A DNA stretch of 64,000 bases from Streptomyces sp. PCS3-D2 (GCF_000612545.2 NZ_CP097800.1:2973001-3037000), one strand, 5' to 3'. Shown: positions 29,146 to 39,022, counted from the first letter of the stretch. The notes: generated by a model not told the origin, from the sequence alone. Numbers and translations are program-made.

Positions 29146-32100
29146 CTATTGTCCCCGCCCTTCCGAGCGGAAGGCAGCGGCGTGCTGCTGCGCGAACCCG
29201 GCGAGTGAATTGGACAGGATCGTCAGCTGCCGCAGCCCGCCCTCCCTGGGCCGGAGCCGCTCCTTCTTCAGGAAATTCCAGATCTGCACCTGCAGGTCGT
29301 CCAGGCTCGTCTCCTGCTCCGCCCACGACGCGCGCGACACATGTGCCGAGATCAGATCGGAGAGGCCCAAGGCCAAAGCGCGCAAAACCTCCTGGTCGGG
29401 CACGTCGAAAGCCGGGTGCTCGGTCAGCTGGTCGGAGAGCTTCGCGTACAGCTTCCGCTCCATCGGGGTCAGGTCCGACACGGTCGGATCGGCCTGCTCT
29501 GCCTGCCGCGCCCGCTCGATAAGCGGGCCGAGCTCCCGTTTGATGTCCTCCCAGCGGCCTTCGAACTCGTCCAGCACCTTCTGCAGATCCTCGGAGAGCG
29601 TGCGGTACACCGGCCGCTCGTCCTCTTCGAGGCGTTCCTGGAGGTGGTAGCGCAGCGCCTGCACCTGCTCGGCAGCCGACTCGCGCACGTTCGGGACGCG
29701 TCCCACGATCTCGTCGAAGTCGGGATCGAGAATCGAAACGGGCGCGATGGCCTGGGTGATCTCGGGCACCGTCAGATGCTCGGCGATCAGGGCCCGTACC
29801 TTGCGCCCGTAGCCGCGCATCGAGAAGGATCCGTCGGCCTCGTCACGATAGTGCCTGCGCACCCGCTGCTGAAGCTGTGTCCAGCGGCGGGCATACGGCA
29901 CCATCTCCAGGGCCGCTTCGTGCGGCAGTACGCGTTCCATGGCGTCCAGGAATTCGCCGAGGAGCCGGTCGTACTCGGCCCGCTCCTGCGGGTCGTGCAG
30001 CGCCAGCATCGCGCGCCCCATGCGCCCGGGACCGTCCAGCCCGCCCGTGCCCAGTTGCTTGAGGAACCGCCGCAGGTGCGCCGCCGCTCCGTGCATCGCG
30101 GGTACTTCCGAGGACAGAGTCCGCACCCCGGCGAGCACGGGCGGGTCTCCGCGGTACGCGGCAAGGGTGACGCCGAGGTTGTCGAGCACCCCGTAGTAGT
30201 CCACGACCCGGCCCTCGCGCTTGAGGCGAGCCGGCCGGTTGACGCGGGCCACCGCCTGGAGCAGCTCGGCGTCCTGGATCGGGCGGTCCAGGTACAGCGC
30301 CTGCTCGATCGGGGCATCGAAGCCGGTCAGCAGCATCGACTTCACGATCAGGAAGGCGATGGGCGGCTTCTCGGCGGCAGTTTCCAGGGAGGCGTCGCTC
30401 CAGGGGTTCAATCCGACGGTGCCGCCCGGCAGTGGGTCGGTCTCCACCGGGTGCTCGGTCACCCACGGGTTGTCCGGCGGCAGCTCGGGAAACGGCTCCA
30501 GGAACCGCTCGATGTGCTCCTCCTGGAACTTCGCGTTAGTCCACTCCCGCCACGCGCCGCTCTTGCGCTCGTCGCCCTCGGAGATCACCGGTACGAAGTC
30601 CATGCGGCGCAGCACTTCCTGGTACTGCCAGGCGCGCAGCAGGAGGAGCTCGTCCTGGGTGTACTCCTCCGGCTTCTTGCCGCGCAGCGCCTCGGGGTCG
30701 AACTCGTTGCGCACCCGGGCGAGCAAATCGGCACGCACGTCACGGAGAGCGGCGCGGTAGTGCACGGCCGCGCGTCGGCTGACGGCTGCGATCTGGGCCT
30801 TGAAACCGCCGGTGAGCGGCCCTCGCACGTAGTGCGCGAGCATGTCCGCGGCCTTCGCCCGGATGATGGGGAAGGATTCGGCGACGTCCCGGCTCGTGGG
30901 CTTGGTCCCCTTGCGGGCCTTCTCCTGATGCTCTTCGGGTGCGGAGGCGATGAGGTCCTCGAAGGTTTCGTTCATCCCCTCCTTCCCGCTGATCTCAGCG
31001 CGTCCGGTGCGCCCTTCGTACCGGACGGGGACGACGACCTTGTCCTTCTCGGCCTCCGTCATCCGGTAGGAGTCGAGGAAGGTGTTGCCGGGCTCCAGAC
31101 CGAAGATCCGGCCCGTGTCGGTCAGCTTGCCCTTCATGATCGGTGTACCGGTGAATCCGATCCTGGCGGCGTTGGGTACGGCGTCCCGCAGGCAGGCGTG
31201 CAGCACGGAGGTGTGCGAGCGGTGCGCCTCGTCGACCAGCACCAGGACGTGCGGGTCTGTGCTGCACTCCGTGAATCTCCGTCTGACCGCCTCGGTGGTG
31301 GCTTCGTCCGGCGTCGGGTCAGTGATCTCCTGCGGGTCCTCACCCGCGGCGATGCGGTCCTTCGTCTGCCGCAGCTCTTCGCCGAAGTCCCGGTCGTCGC
31401 CGTCCGTCTCGCCGATGAAGCCGGGCACCCGGCCCAGATACTTCTGGATCATCGCGAAGATCACGGCCCGGCCACCGGGCTTGCCGGCCCGTTGCAGCAT
31501 CCCCTCGACGTCGGTCTGGGACGTGGCGATGCGGATCGGGCTGCCGCTGACCTGCACGGCAGCCGAGAGCTGCCGCTGGAGCTGCTTGCGGTCGGTGACG
31601 ACGAGCAGGGTGAAGCGGTTCAGCTCCCGGTCGCGACTCATGTGCAGGCGCCGGGCCAGGAAGGACATGGTGAGGCTCTTACCGGAACCCTGGGTGTGCC
31701 AGATGACACCGCCGCGCTCGTCGTCCTCGGCGCCGGCCTCACCACGCTTGCGGGCGGTCCGCAGCTTGCGGACGATCTTCTCGACCGCCCGGTACTGCTG
31801 GTGTCGGCAGACCGCCTTGACGGTGAGCGGGGGCTCGCCCTCCTTGGTCTTGACGGGGAGCTCGAAGACATAGTGCCGGATGATGTTCAGCAGGTTGCGG
31901 GGCTTGAGGACGGTCGCGATCAGCTTGTGCTGCCCGGTGAGCTTGGCATCGCCCCGCAGGAGCCTGCCGGCCTCCAGCTCAGCTCTCAGAGCCCCCTCGT
32001 CGGGGTAGTCCGGTTCCACACTGCGCCAGACCGCGTAGTGCTCCTCGGCGGAGGAGATCGTGCCGAGCGCGGCGGTGGAGCCGCTGGCGGCGATCAGCAA

Positions 32101-32757
32101 CTGGGCCGGGGCGAACAACTCCGGTACACCGCCGCGGATCTGTGCCGCCGGCCGCCCGTCGGTGTCCAGCGGCTGCCCGGCGTACGCCCGCAGATCCCGG
32201 ATGGCGTCGCCGATGGCGTCCCTGCGTTCCGGGCTCTTGCACTCGACGACGGCGACGGGGATTCCGTTGACGAACAGCACCAGGTCGAGGACGGCGTCCT
32301 TGCCGTCGGCCTTGCGGACGCGGAACTGGTCGACGACGAGGAACTGATTGCGCGCCAGGATCTCTTCGTCCTCCAGCCCCTCCCACTCCCAGTCGACGTA
32401 TTGGACGAGGAAGTCCTTGTTACCCGGCCCGTCCATCCGGACACCGCGCAGCAACAGGGCGGTCGCATCCCCGTTGGCCCTGAGCAACGACTGGGCGGCC
32501 ACGCTCCGGGCGGCCCGCCGCATGTCGTCGACGGCCTGCTCGGCATCTGCCTGCTTCATCCACGGGTCGCCGGTCCCCGGCAGCCGGTTCACCTGCTGCA
32601 AGGCGGCGGTGAGCCGCTTGGTCAGGAGTACGTCGCCGGGGTACGCGCGCTCGTCGGGCGCGAGATCGGAGCCGCGTACGTGCTCCCAGCCCATCGCCTT
32701 GAGCTGCGCGATGAAGGGCAGCTCAACCTCGTCCCGCTCGACCGCGCTCCGTACCAT
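29146..32757 (-). CDS. hsdR: Type I restriction endonuclease, R subunit
   Basis: 1203 residues. The N-terminal PD-(D/E)xK nuclease has Asp158 in LDLVLFVNG and Glu172-x-Lys174 in VECKS. An SF2 translocase follows: Walker A in HTQGSGKSLTM, DEAH box in VLVDEAHRS (about 508), GFTGTPI (motif III) and ARVNRP (motif VI region). A helical C-terminal domain (about 950-1190) should bind the methyltransferase. It translocates DNA and cuts it away from the recognition site when HsdS/HsdM find unmethylated DNA. It is separated from hsdM/hsdS by about 2.4 kb holding a regulatory gene pair and two small genes. Confidence 0.95.
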   Translation of the reverse strand: MVRSAVERDEVELPFIAQLKAMGWEHVRGSDLAPDERAYPGDVLLTKRLTAALQQVNRLPGTGDPWMKQADAEQAVDDMRRAARSVAAQSLLRANGDATALLLRGVRMDGPGNKDFLVQYVDWEWEGLEDEEILARNQFLVVDQFRVRKADGKDAVLDLVLFVNGIPVAVVECKSPERRDAIGDAIRDLRAYAGQPLDTDGRPAAQIRGGVPELFAPAQLLIAASGSTAALGTISSAEEHYAVWRSVEPDYPDEGALRAELEAGRLLRGDAKLTGQHKLIATVLKPRNLLNIIRHYVFELPVKTKEGEPPLTVKAVCRHQQYRAVEKIVRKLRTARKRGEAGAEDDERGGVIWHTQGSGKSLTMSFLARRLHMSRDRELNRFTLLVVTDRKQLQRQLSAAVQVSGSPIRIATSQTDVEGMLQRAGKPGGRAVIFAMIQKYLGRVPGFIGETDGDDRDFGEELRQTKDRIAAGEDPQEITDPTPDEATTEAVRRRFTECSTDPHVLVLVDEAHRSHTSVLHACLRDAVPNAARIGFTGTPIMKGKLTDTGRIFGLEPGNTFLDSYRMTEAEKDKVVVPVRYEGRTGRAEISGKEGMNETFEDLIASAPEEHQEKARKGTKPTSRDVAESFPIIRAKAADMLAHYVRGPLTGGFKAQIAAVSRRAAVHYRAALRDVRADLLARVRNEFDPEALRGKKPEEYTQDELLLLRAWQYQEVLRRMDFVPVISEGDERKSGAWREWTNAKFQEEHIERFLEPFPELPPDNPWVTEHPVETDPLPGGTVGLNPWSDASLETAAEKPPIAFLIVKSMLLTGFDAPIEQALYLDRPIQDAELLQAVARVNRPARLKREGRVVDYYGVLDNLGVTLAAYRGDPPVLAGVRTLSSEVPAMHGAAAHLRRFLKQLGTGGLDGPGRMGRAMLALHDPQERAEYDRLLGEFLDAMERVLPHEAALEMVPYARRWTQLQQRVRRHYRDEADGSFSMRGYGRKVRALIAEHLTVPEITQAIAPVSILDPDFDEIVGRVPNVRESAAEQVQALRYHLQERLEEDERPVYRTLSEDLQKVLDEFEGRWEDIKRELGPLIERARQAEQADPTVSDLTPMERKLYAKLSDQLTEHPAFDVPDQEVLRALALGLSDLISAHVSRASWAEQETSLDDLQVQIWNFLKKERLRPREGGLRQLTILSNSLAGFAQQHAAAFRSEGRGQ

Positions 32758-32847
32758 CCCCCGCGCCCCTCTGCCCCTGAACCGTGCAGCTGATCATCCG
32801 TCTGACCATTCTGCGCCAGGGGGTCAAGGGGGGAGCCAGGTCAAGCC

Positions 32848-32876
32848 AAAGGCCCCGGTGGGGGCCCGGGGGCTTT
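32848..32876. terminator. Hairpin downstream of the DUF397 gene
   Basis: AAAGGCCCCGG pairs with CCGGGGGCTTT with one mismatch around a G/C loop. It lies just past the DUF397 stop (32904) on the minus strand and upstream of hsdR (start 32757), so it would insulate hsdR from the regulator operon. Two minus-strand TTGACC hexamers (32844-32839 and 32827-32822) just after it could be -35 elements of an hsdR promoter. Confidence 0.55.
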
Positions 32877-32903
32877 GTGATCTTTTCGCGGCTTTGCGGC
32901 AGC

Positions 32904-33125
32904 TCAGGCTCGGAGCTCTCCGCGTTTCACGGCGGTGACGAACGAGGCCCAGCCGGCCGACGGGATCACCAGGGCGGGGCCGTGGGCGGCCTTGGAGTCC
33001 CGGACGGGGACGCCGGAGGGGTGACTGTCCAGGACCTCGATGCAGCTGCCTCCTTCAGCCCCGCTGTAGGACGACTTCCGCCAGCCGCTCAGCGCGGAGG
33101 CATCAGGGATGGTGTGCTCAGTCAT
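32904..33125 (-). CDS. DUF397 small protein
   Basis: 73 residues. Typical DUF397 sequence: WRKSSYSGAEGGSCIEVLD, then VPVRDSK, PALVIPSAGWASFV and a short tail. These proteins occur in many copies in Streptomyces, paired with XRE/DUF5753 regulators (WhiJ-type loci). The start overlaps the regulator's stop by 8 bases, so the two are coupled. Molecular role not settled; the pair has been suggested to act as a toxin/antitoxin-like or developmental switch. Confidence 0.92.
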   Translation of the reverse strand: MTEHTIPDASALSGWRKSSYSGAEGGSCIEVLDSHPSGVPVRDSKAAHGPALVIPSAGWASFVTAVKRGELRA

Positions 33126-33912
33126 GGTGTCCGAATTCCCTCGCTGCTGCCCTCAGTAGGGCAAGAGACTCCTTCAACGGCAGTGCATCGCTCAGTGCGA
33201 GATCGTAAGCGCCCTGGAGCTGCTCTACCACTGCCGGAGAGTCATGCACCTTCCCCACGCTCAGGCCTTCTGAATAGGCCACCGGGGGCTGATCCTCGAA
33301 CCGCATCAGCGTCAGCATGCCCTGCATGAGGTGGTAGGCGCCCAGGCCGAACGGCATCACGTTCACGCGCACACGTCGGCACTCGACCAGGTGGACGACG
33401 TGCATGATCTGTTCAACCATCACGTCCGACCCTCCGACGGGGCGACGCAGCACCGATTCGTCGATCAGAGCCCACACTACTGGCGTCACCGGGTCAGCGA
33501 GGACCTTCGAGCGCTCAAGCCGTGTGACAACGAACCTGTCACACTCCGCCTCACTCAGAGGAGGGAAGGCGGTGCGCAGAACCGCACGCGCGTACCTTTC
33601 CGTCTGCAGAATGCCGGGCACGAAGGACGGCGCGAACTCACGGATGACCGTTGCCTGTTGTTCGAGCTGGCGAGCCGCCTCGAAGTAATCGGCAACCGCC
33701 GCATCGTCATGCGGCAGGAAGCTGCTGAGTACGTTGCCCGTGTTGAGAGCCTTGTCCAGGCGACGTGCGTCTTCCTTGGACGGGACGCGTCGGCCCGCTT
33801 CGATGTGCGAGATGTGCGAACGGGTCATGACCGCCGCATCGGCCAGCTGCTGCTGCGTCAGCCCTGCCGCTTCCCGCTGATCCCTCAGCCAGTCACCGTA
33901 GGTATTACTCAT
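33118..33912 (-). CDS. XRE-family regulator with DUF5753 (WhiJ-like)
   Basis: 264 residues from the ATG at 33912 (GGGAG 7 bases upstream). HTH at about 6-60: WLRDQREAAGLTQQQLADAA, then SHISHIEAGRRVPSKEDARR. DUF5753 follows (about 85-260): FAPSFVPGILQTERYARAVL, WALIDESVLRRPVGG and NVMPFGLGAYHLM. It forms a WhiJ-type pair with the overlapping DUF397 gene. The dyads just upstream suggest autoregulation. The pair sits inside the restriction-modification island, between hsdS and hsdR. Confidence 0.92.
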   Translation of the reverse strand: MSNTYGDWLRDQREAAGLTQQQLADAAVMTRSHISHIEAGRRVPSKEDARRLDKALNTGNVLSSFLPHDDAAVADYFEAARQLEQQATVIREFAPSFVPGILQTERYARAVLRTAFPPLSEAECDRFVVTRLERSKVLADPVTPVVWALIDESVLRRPVGGSDVMVEQIMHVVHLVECRRVRVNVMPFGLGAYHLMQGMLTLMRFEDQPPVAYSEGLSVGKVHDSPAVVEQLQGAYDLALSDALPLKESLALLRAAAREFGHHD

Positions 33913-33925
33913 AGCCAACTCCCAT

Positions 33926-33944
33926 GTGACAAAAGCTTCGTCAC
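33926..33944. promoter_or_regulatory. Dyad GTGAC-N9-GTCAC upstream of the XRE gene
   Basis: Perfect 5-base arms with a partly symmetric AAAAGCTTC core, starting 14 bases before the XRE start codon. Candidate operator for the XRE regulator itself. Confidence 0.4.
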
Positions 33945-33979
33945 CTTCCACCCACTAGCGAGCCTAGCTCTCGCCGTCT

Positions 33980-33992
33980 CACTCTGTGAGTG
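33980..33992. promoter_or_regulatory. Palindrome CACTC-TGT-GAGTG
   Basis: Perfect 5-base arms, 36 bases further upstream of the previous dyad, in the same divergent intergenic region. Possible second operator. Confidence 0.3.
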
Positions 33993-34229
33993 GATCGCTA
34001 CACACCGGAGGGACGGGGGTGTTGGTGGCAGTGCGCGAGAGCGTCCCATCCGGGCGTCCGGGTACGCGCCATCTCCGTCAGGCGCCCCCGTGGACCTGGA
34101 GTACCGCTTCCTACGACCACCACGGGGACCGCCCGGTCCCCACAACGAGACGACAGACCACACGCAATGGACCCCCGCGACCGCGTCAACGGCCCGGGGG
34201 CGTGGCCAACCTGAAGAACGCAGGTCGAC
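33993..34229. other. Divergent spacer, possible small gene not supported
   Basis: The stretch between the XRE start (33912) and the small ORF at 34230 is 317 bases in all. A 74-codon frame (33990-34214, GTG start) is open, but the protein is Arg/Pro/Thr-rich with no family features and has no clear ribosome binding site. I do not call it. The region probably holds the promoter for the two small plus-strand genes. Confidence 0.35.
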
Positions 34230-34547
34230 ATGAACCACCGTATCGCCCGAGTCTTCGAGCAGTTGCTGAGGCTGCTCTTCCTTGCACGCCGAAGGACGCG
34301 GAGTGCCGCGTCGCCGATGGCGACGTCTGCTTCGGCTGCGCCGAAGGCCATGGGACAGCCCGCAACCCACACCGCGCCGGCCTTCCAAGGCGAGCTCTCC
34401 CCTGTCACACCTCGGCGTCTACGCACGCACGATCTCCGCCGCCGCGAGGAGGAACGGCTGCGCCGACAGCGGAGGCGGAACCTGTGGTTCGCCACGTACG
34501 GAATCGACCTGGACACCCGCAACATCCACGGGGTGGGGGTCGCCTGA
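34230..34547 (+). CDS. Small basic Streptomyces protein, first of an overlapping pair
   Basis: 105 residues. Hydrophobic-basic N-terminus (RIARVFEQLLRLLFLARRR), an Ala/Thr/Pro middle, then a strongly basic stretch (RRREEERLRRQRRRN) and a C-terminal LWFATYGIDLDTRNIHGV. That closing motif recurs, as far as I recall, in small Streptomyces proteins accompanying XRE/DUF397 loci. The stop TGA overlaps the next ATG (TGATG), which supports both genes being real and coupled. Role unknown. Confidence 0.65.
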   Translation: MNHRIARVFEQLLRLLFLARRRTRSAASPMATSASAAPKAMGQPATHTAPAFQGELSPVTPRRLRTHDLRRREEERLRRQRRRNLWFATYGIDLDTRNIHGVGVA

Positions 34548-34885
34548 TGGACACGAACTACACCGCCCGGCTGCTCCCCTGGACCAGCCCCGAGGGCAAG
34601 CCGTGCTATCTCGTGGGCAACGGCACGGGGTATGTCTCCCGCCTGGCCGACCGCGTGGAGGCTGAGCAGCTCGACACGGCTGCCGATCTCCTGGACGAGG
34701 CGCAGTGCGTGCTTGCCGAGCTCAAGTGGACGCCAGGAGAACTCCACCTCCTGGCGGTCCAGCTGACCGAGTCCCTCGGGGCCGTCCACCGCGTCGCGGA
34801 AAGCCGGGGCGCGCGCCTGCCGACCCCCGCCTACGGCACAGGCGAGAAGGTTTGGCCGCCAGTCGTCGAGCACCGAGCTGACTGA
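34547..34885 (+). CDS. Small hypothetical protein, coupled to the preceding gene
   Basis: 112 residues, ATG overlapping the previous stop by one base. It begins NYTARLLPWTSPEGKPCYLV, has a short mixed domain, then a helical region LDTAADLLDEAQCVLAELKW and LHLLAVQLTESLGAVHRVAE. No known catalytic motif. The typical Streptomyces gene pair context suggests a role linked to the divergent XRE/DUF397 regulator. Function not recognised. Confidence 0.7.
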   Translation: MDTNYTARLLPWTSPEGKPCYLVGNGTGYVSRLADRVEAEQLDTAADLLDEAQCVLAELKWTPGELHLLAVQLTESLGAVHRVAESRGARLPTPAYGTGEKVWPPVVEHRAD

Positions 34886-35073
34886 CGCACTCCTGGCCAG
34901 GTGAGGTTGAATGAGTGAGGGCGGACGACTGCACTGACAGCCGATACGGGCAGACCCCACCCTCCGAACGTCGGGTCAGGGGCCGCCGGGACGAAGGGGC
35001 CGTCACGGCATGACGCAGGCCACCCGGGCGGATCGCTGCGAGTGTTACCCGCGAGACGACGCGGGCCAAGCTG

Positions 35074-35148
35074 TCATGCTCCCGTATTCACCATGACCAG
35101 GAGGTCGTCAGCGATGGCCTGCTTCATCGTCCGCAGTCGACTGATCTC
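35074..35148 (-). pseudogene. Detached C-terminal codons of hsdS beyond an in-frame TAA
   Basis: In-frame continuation of hsdS: 24 codons including EISRLRTMKQAIADDLL, ending at TGA 35076-35074. It has no start codon of its own that makes sense. It matches the internal repeat in the first half of HsdS in position and character, which is the main evidence that it once belonged to the protein. Confidence 0.7.
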
Positions 35149-36291
35149 TTACTGCCTCAGCAGGCTGGTCGAGCGTGCAGCTTCCCATGCATCGACGAGC
35201 TCACGCTGTACTTCCAATGGCGGTACGGCAATATGATGGCCATCATATTCGCGTGCACTAATGTTGCGCTGCCCGACCTCGCGGACGTTCCGGGAAACCC
35301 ACTTCCTGAAAACGTTGGCACGCGTCCACATGAAGGCATACTCGGGCAGCATTACGCTCGGATCCACACGGAAACGCACAAGGTATCCCGCGTAAGCGCA
35401 GAGACCGTCCGATGGGCGATAGAGGTATGACTTTCCCGTAGTGAACCCGGTGCGTGCGATCAGCAGATCACCGCCCTCAAGAATATACGGCCGAGCGCTT
35501 ACCCACGGAACACTCACCGTCGAGGAGACATCCGCTGAGAGATTTCCCTGCTCATCAATATCAGTAATGCGGACATACCGGGGCATCCGTCCATCGCGAG
35601 CCACCGCCGCCGCGTTACTGCCGTAGGAACCACGCCCCAGGCACACGTCCGCCAAGCGCGCACTGTCGTACTCGCGGACATGTTCCTCAAGCCGCTGATT
35701 AATCAAGCCATCCCAGAGAAGCGTCGTCTTTTGTAGCGCCTGCGACTCGACCGCAATGCGGACATCAAGGGCGCTCAGCACATCAACGACCCGGCGTTGC
35801 ACGGTAGAATCGACCAGCGGAAAGGGCATACGTTCAAGCGCATTGCGATTGATCGTATACAAGCCCGAGCTCGTAGCAGATTCCGAGAGCCAATAGCTCC
35901 TCGCATGTGACGAGTTTAGCCAGATCTCTGAAAATTTCGGCAGAACCTTGTCGCTTCGCAAACAGAAAAGATGATTCTGGTGCAGCAATCCGGAAGCTGG
36001 GCCGGTGACCAGTGCGCACCGGCCGATCTCGGCTGGGCTTGCATGACCCTCCACAAGAAGGAGATCGCCCTCGTTCAGTGCGTAGCGCTCGTGATCATGC
36101 GGCAGTTCTTCAATCTCGGCTACATCTGACAGGTCGATATACCCTCTCTGGACATTTGCCACCCGCAAGTAACCTCTAGGGTTGCGGCTTGGCGCCCTTC
36201 CAGCGCCCAGGGCAATGCCTGACCTGACCTCAAATAGCGCCCCCACGGTACTCAGGCAGGCGCTGCTACCCCCCACAGCCTCACTCCGCAT
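35149..36291 (-). CDS. hsdS: Type I restriction-modification specificity subunit, prematurely ended
   Basis: 380 residues to a TAA at 35151-35149. It has two target-recognition domains with central and C-terminal conserved helices: [20 protein letters not shown] in the middle and [20 protein letters not shown] at the end. After the TAA the same frame continues for 24 codons (to a TGA at 35076-35074) and encodes EISRLRTMKQAIADDLL, the normal second half of the C-terminal helix. The ORF is therefore truncated by one stop codon, most simply CAA to TAA (or a sequencing error). The gene overlaps hsdM by 11 bases. It is visibly less GC-rich than its neighbours, as is common for exchanged hsdS genes. 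Confidence 0.88.
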   Translation of the reverse strand: MRSEAVGGSSACLSTVGALFEVRSGIALGAGRAPSRNPRGYLRVANVQRGYIDLSDVAEIEELPHDHERYALNEGDLLLVEGHASPAEIGRCALVTGPASGLLHQNHLFCLRSDKVLPKFSEIWLNSSHARSYWLSESATSSGLYTINRNALERMPFPLVDSTVQRRVVDVLSALDVRIAVESQALQKTTLLWDGLINQRLEEHVREYDSARLADVCLGRGSYGSNAAAVARDGRMPRYVRITDIDEQGNLSADVSSTVSVPWVSARPYILEGGDLLIARTGFTTGKSYLYRPSDGLCAYAGYLVRFRVDPSVMLPEYAFMWTRANVFRKWVSRNVREVGQRNISAREYDGHHIAVPPLEVQRELVDAWEAARSTSLLRQ

Positions 36292-38938
36292 AACCGAGTT
36301 CCTTCAAGTAGTCATCCAGCCGAGCCACCGCTTTGCTTCGACACGCCTCGATTTCGCGGAACGAGATGGCGTACTTGTCCTCCCAGGTACGGAAGGACTC
36401 CACCAGCTCACGGCGGCTACGCACCACATGCCCAGCCAGCTTGCTCTCCAAATCGGCGCGCAAAATGGCGATGACAGCCCCCTCCTCAGCTGCCGCGTCC
36501 AATGCACGACGCACACACGTAAGGCGAGGCTCCGTCTCCTCGGCTTCGGCATCGTCCGACAGCGCATCCAGCAGGGACTCCTGGACGTCTCCCGACTCGG
36601 CCTTGGCCGGCTCTGCCGGCTTCGGCTTGCGGGTGGACTCGATCGGCCAGAAATCGTCCTCCAGCTCGGTCACGACCTTGCCCGCCGCCGTGCGTTCCTT
36701 CTTCAGCTTGGCCAGGTCCTTCGGGGCCAGGACCGCCTTCACCAGCTCCGGATCAACCTCCGCGTCCTCGTCGCCCGCCTCGGCCGCCGCCTTCGCCGCC
36801 GCGAGCGCCGCTTCCGCGTCCAGGGCCGTCTTCACCCGCGCGTCCAGGTCCGCCTTGACCCGGTCCGCCTCGGCCAACTCCGTCAGGAAGTCGGGGGCGA
36901 TGGCGGCGACCACCTTGTGGTCGTACGCCTGACGACGTTCCGCCGCCGAGCGCTTGCGGCTGCCGCCCGTGCTCGGGTTCGGTTCCGGTGCGAGCATCGT
37001 TTTGACCATCTCGACCCAGCCGTCAATGACCCCGCCGAAGCCGGTCACCGAGAGCGCCATCAGGTCGTACTTCGCCTCGTGCCACCAGCCGGCGACCGCG
37101 CCCGCCAGTGCGTACCGGTCCAGGAGGCCGACCTCAAGGAGCCGGGTCCGGAAGGAGGTGATCAAGTCGGCGCGCAGCCTGGCCAGTTGGGCCTTGCGTT
37201 CGCCCTCCGTGCGGTCGTCACCTTCGGCAGGTGCCAGCAGCGCGATCTGGTCGGTCTCTGACTTCCACCACTCCTCGAAGGCTTCCCACAACACCGCCTC
37301 CCGCTTGGCCGCCAGCTCCGTCAGTCGCGCCGCGTCCGGCCGCTCGCCCTCCGGCAGGAAGTCGACGTACTCCGGGTCGCCCTCCCGCGCCGCGAACAGC
37401 TCCAGCGCGTTCACCCCGTAGGCGTCCAGCAGTGCCTTCTTCGCCTCGATCTCCGCGACCGGCACGCCACCCACCAGGTGGGCACGCACATCCTGCGGCT
37501 CCGGCGGCGGGGTGTTGTCCACGTACCGGCGGATGTTCAGGTTGTCCGCGTTCTTCGCCAGCTCCGACCGGTCGACGACCTTCGCGAAGCCCTCGACGTC
37601 CGCGTACGCGTGGAAGGTCGAGACGATCTTCTCGACGTGCTCCGGCAGCAGCATGCTCTGGGCGCGTACCGCGTGGTACTCCCGGTCGGCGTTGATGAAG
37701 AGCACCTTGCCCCGCCGGGTCTGCGGCTTGTGGCCCGGTGCCCGCAGCACGATCACGCACGCGGGGATGCCAGTCCCGTAGAAGAGGTTCGGAGCGAGGC
37801 CGATCACGGCCTCGATGAGGTCCGCGTCCAGCAGTGCCGTGCGGATCCGCTGCTCGCCGCCGCCGCGGAAGAGCACGCCGTGCGGCATGACGGTGAAGAC
37901 CGAGCCGCCCTTCCCCCGCACCATGTCCAGCATGTGCTGGAGGAACATCAGGTCGGCCTTGCCCTTCTCGGGCGCCTCCCCGTACGGCATCCGCGACTTC
38001 AGGTGCGGTACATCGGCCTGCTTGTAGTCCATGGAGAACGGCGGATTGCTGAGCACCAGGTCGAAGTTGCCCTCCGGGTGGAGGGGATTCGTGAGGGTGT
38101 CGCCGGTCTTCAGAGAGAAGGTCTTGGCACCGTGGAAGAGCATGTTCATGGTGGCCATGACCCAGGAGCCGCTGTTGGCGTCCTGGCCCGCGAGGAAGAG
38201 GTTCCCGGAGTCGCCGCCGTGCTCGTCGATGTACTCCTTGGCGTGGATCAGCATGCCGCCCGAGCCGACGCACGGGTCGTAGATCCGCATTCCGGTCGTC
38301 GGCCGGGCCAGCTCGACCATCATCCGGACCACCGCACGGGGGGTGTAGAACTCACCGCCCTTACTACCCGCCGTATCGGCGAAGTCCTTGATCAGGTACT
38401 CGTACGCGGCACCGATCATGTCCGGGAACTCGAAGTCCTCGCCGCGCATCCGGATGCTGCCGAAGTGCTCGATCAGCGCCGCCAGCCGCTTGTCGGCCAG
38501 ATCGGCCGCAGACTTCCCCCCGCCCCCTCCTCCACCGATGCGGTTGAAGTTGACGTGGCTGAACAACCCGCGCAGCTCGCCGTTGCCCTCCTGGTTCTCC
38601 AGCTCGTTGAGGGCGGGCTGGAGGTAGTGGGTCGCGACCTCGTCCACCGCGCCGGCGAGCCGCTCCCAGCGGGCCGCCTCCGGTACGTACAGGACTCCGC
38701 GCAGTCTGTAGTTCTGGTACGCCTCCGCCTCGTCCGCGACGTCTTCCTCCGAGGCGCCCGACGCCCGCGCCTCGGCGATGATCCCGTCACGCGCGGCCTC
38801 GAATTCGTCGTTGACGCGCTTCAGGAACAGCAGCACGAAGATGAAGTCGCGATACTCCGCAGCGTCCATCGTGCCGCGCAGGATGTCCGCCGCCGCGAAG
38901 AGATGGCGTTCCAATTGCGCGAGCGTCAGCTTGGCCAC
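36281..38938 (-). CDS. hsdM: Type I restriction-modification DNA methyltransferase (N6-adenine)
   Basis: 885 residues from the GTG at 38938 (GGGAG 8 bases upstream; a GTG at 38977 is less likely). N-terminal HsdM_N ([19 protein letters not shown]), then the N6-adenine methylase core: SAM-binding motif [11 protein letters not shown] (about 220-229) and catalytic motif IV SNPPFS (about 296). The C-terminal 430 residues are longer than in classical HsdM (about 500-530 total), with an acidic/Ala-rich stretch (about 680-780) and a helical end resembling the HsdS-contacting region. It modifies host DNA and forms the core of the R-M complex. It overlaps hsdS by 11 bases and follows rloB. Confidence 0.94.
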   Translation of the reverse strand: MAKLTLAQLERHLFAAADILRGTMDAAEYRDFIFVLLFLKRVNDEFEAARDGIIAEARASGASEEDVADEAEAYQNYRLRGVLYVPEAARWERLAGAVDEVATHYLQPALNELENQEGNGELRGLFSHVNFNRIGGGGGGGKSAADLADKRLAALIEHFGSIRMRGEDFEFPDMIGAAYEYLIKDFADTAGSKGGEFYTPRAVVRMMVELARPTTGMRIYDPCVGSGGMLIHAKEYIDEHGGDSGNLFLAGQDANSGSWVMATMNMLFHGAKTFSLKTGDTLTNPLHPEGNFDLVLSNPPFSMDYKQADVPHLKSRMPYGEAPEKGKADLMFLQHMLDMVRGKGGSVFTVMPHGVLFRGGGEQRIRTALLDADLIEAVIGLAPNLFYGTGIPACVIVLRAPGHKPQTRRGKVLFINADREYHAVRAQSMLLPEHVEKIVSTFHAYADVEGFAKVVDRSELAKNADNLNIRRYVDNTPPPEPQDVRAHLVGGVPVAEIEAKKALLDAYGVNALELFAAREGDPEYVDFLPEGERPDAARLTELAAKREAVLWEAFEEWWKSETDQIALLAPAEGDDRTEGERKAQLARLRADLITSFRTRLLEVGLLDRYALAGAVAGWWHEAKYDLMALSVTGFGGVIDGWVEMVKTMLAPEPNPSTGGSRKRSAAERRQAYDHKVVAAIAPDFLTELAEADRVKADLDARVKTALDAEAALAAAKAAAEAGDEDAEVDPELVKAVLAPKDLAKLKKERTAAGKVVTELEDDFWPIESTRKPKPAEPAKAESGDVQESLLDALSDDAEAEETEPRLTCVRRALDAAAEEGAVIAILRADLESKLAGHVVRSRRELVESFRTWEDKYAISFREIEACRSKAVARLDDYLKELGYAE

Positions 38939-39022
38939 GTACGGCACTCCCTCTGCGTCTGGCTTGTCCGGTTGCACCGGGAAGCCTACGGCCTTGGGAG
39001 ATACGGGCGTGCCGCTCTGCGG

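Noticed and set aside
29341-32793. 1150-codon open frame opposite hsdR
   Set aside because: Translation is Val/Leu/Gly/Asp low complexity from the complementary frame of a well-supported HsdR; no motifs.
33990-34214. 74-codon ORF in the divergent spacer
   Set aside because: No family resemblance, weak start, composition like non-coding GC-rich DNA.
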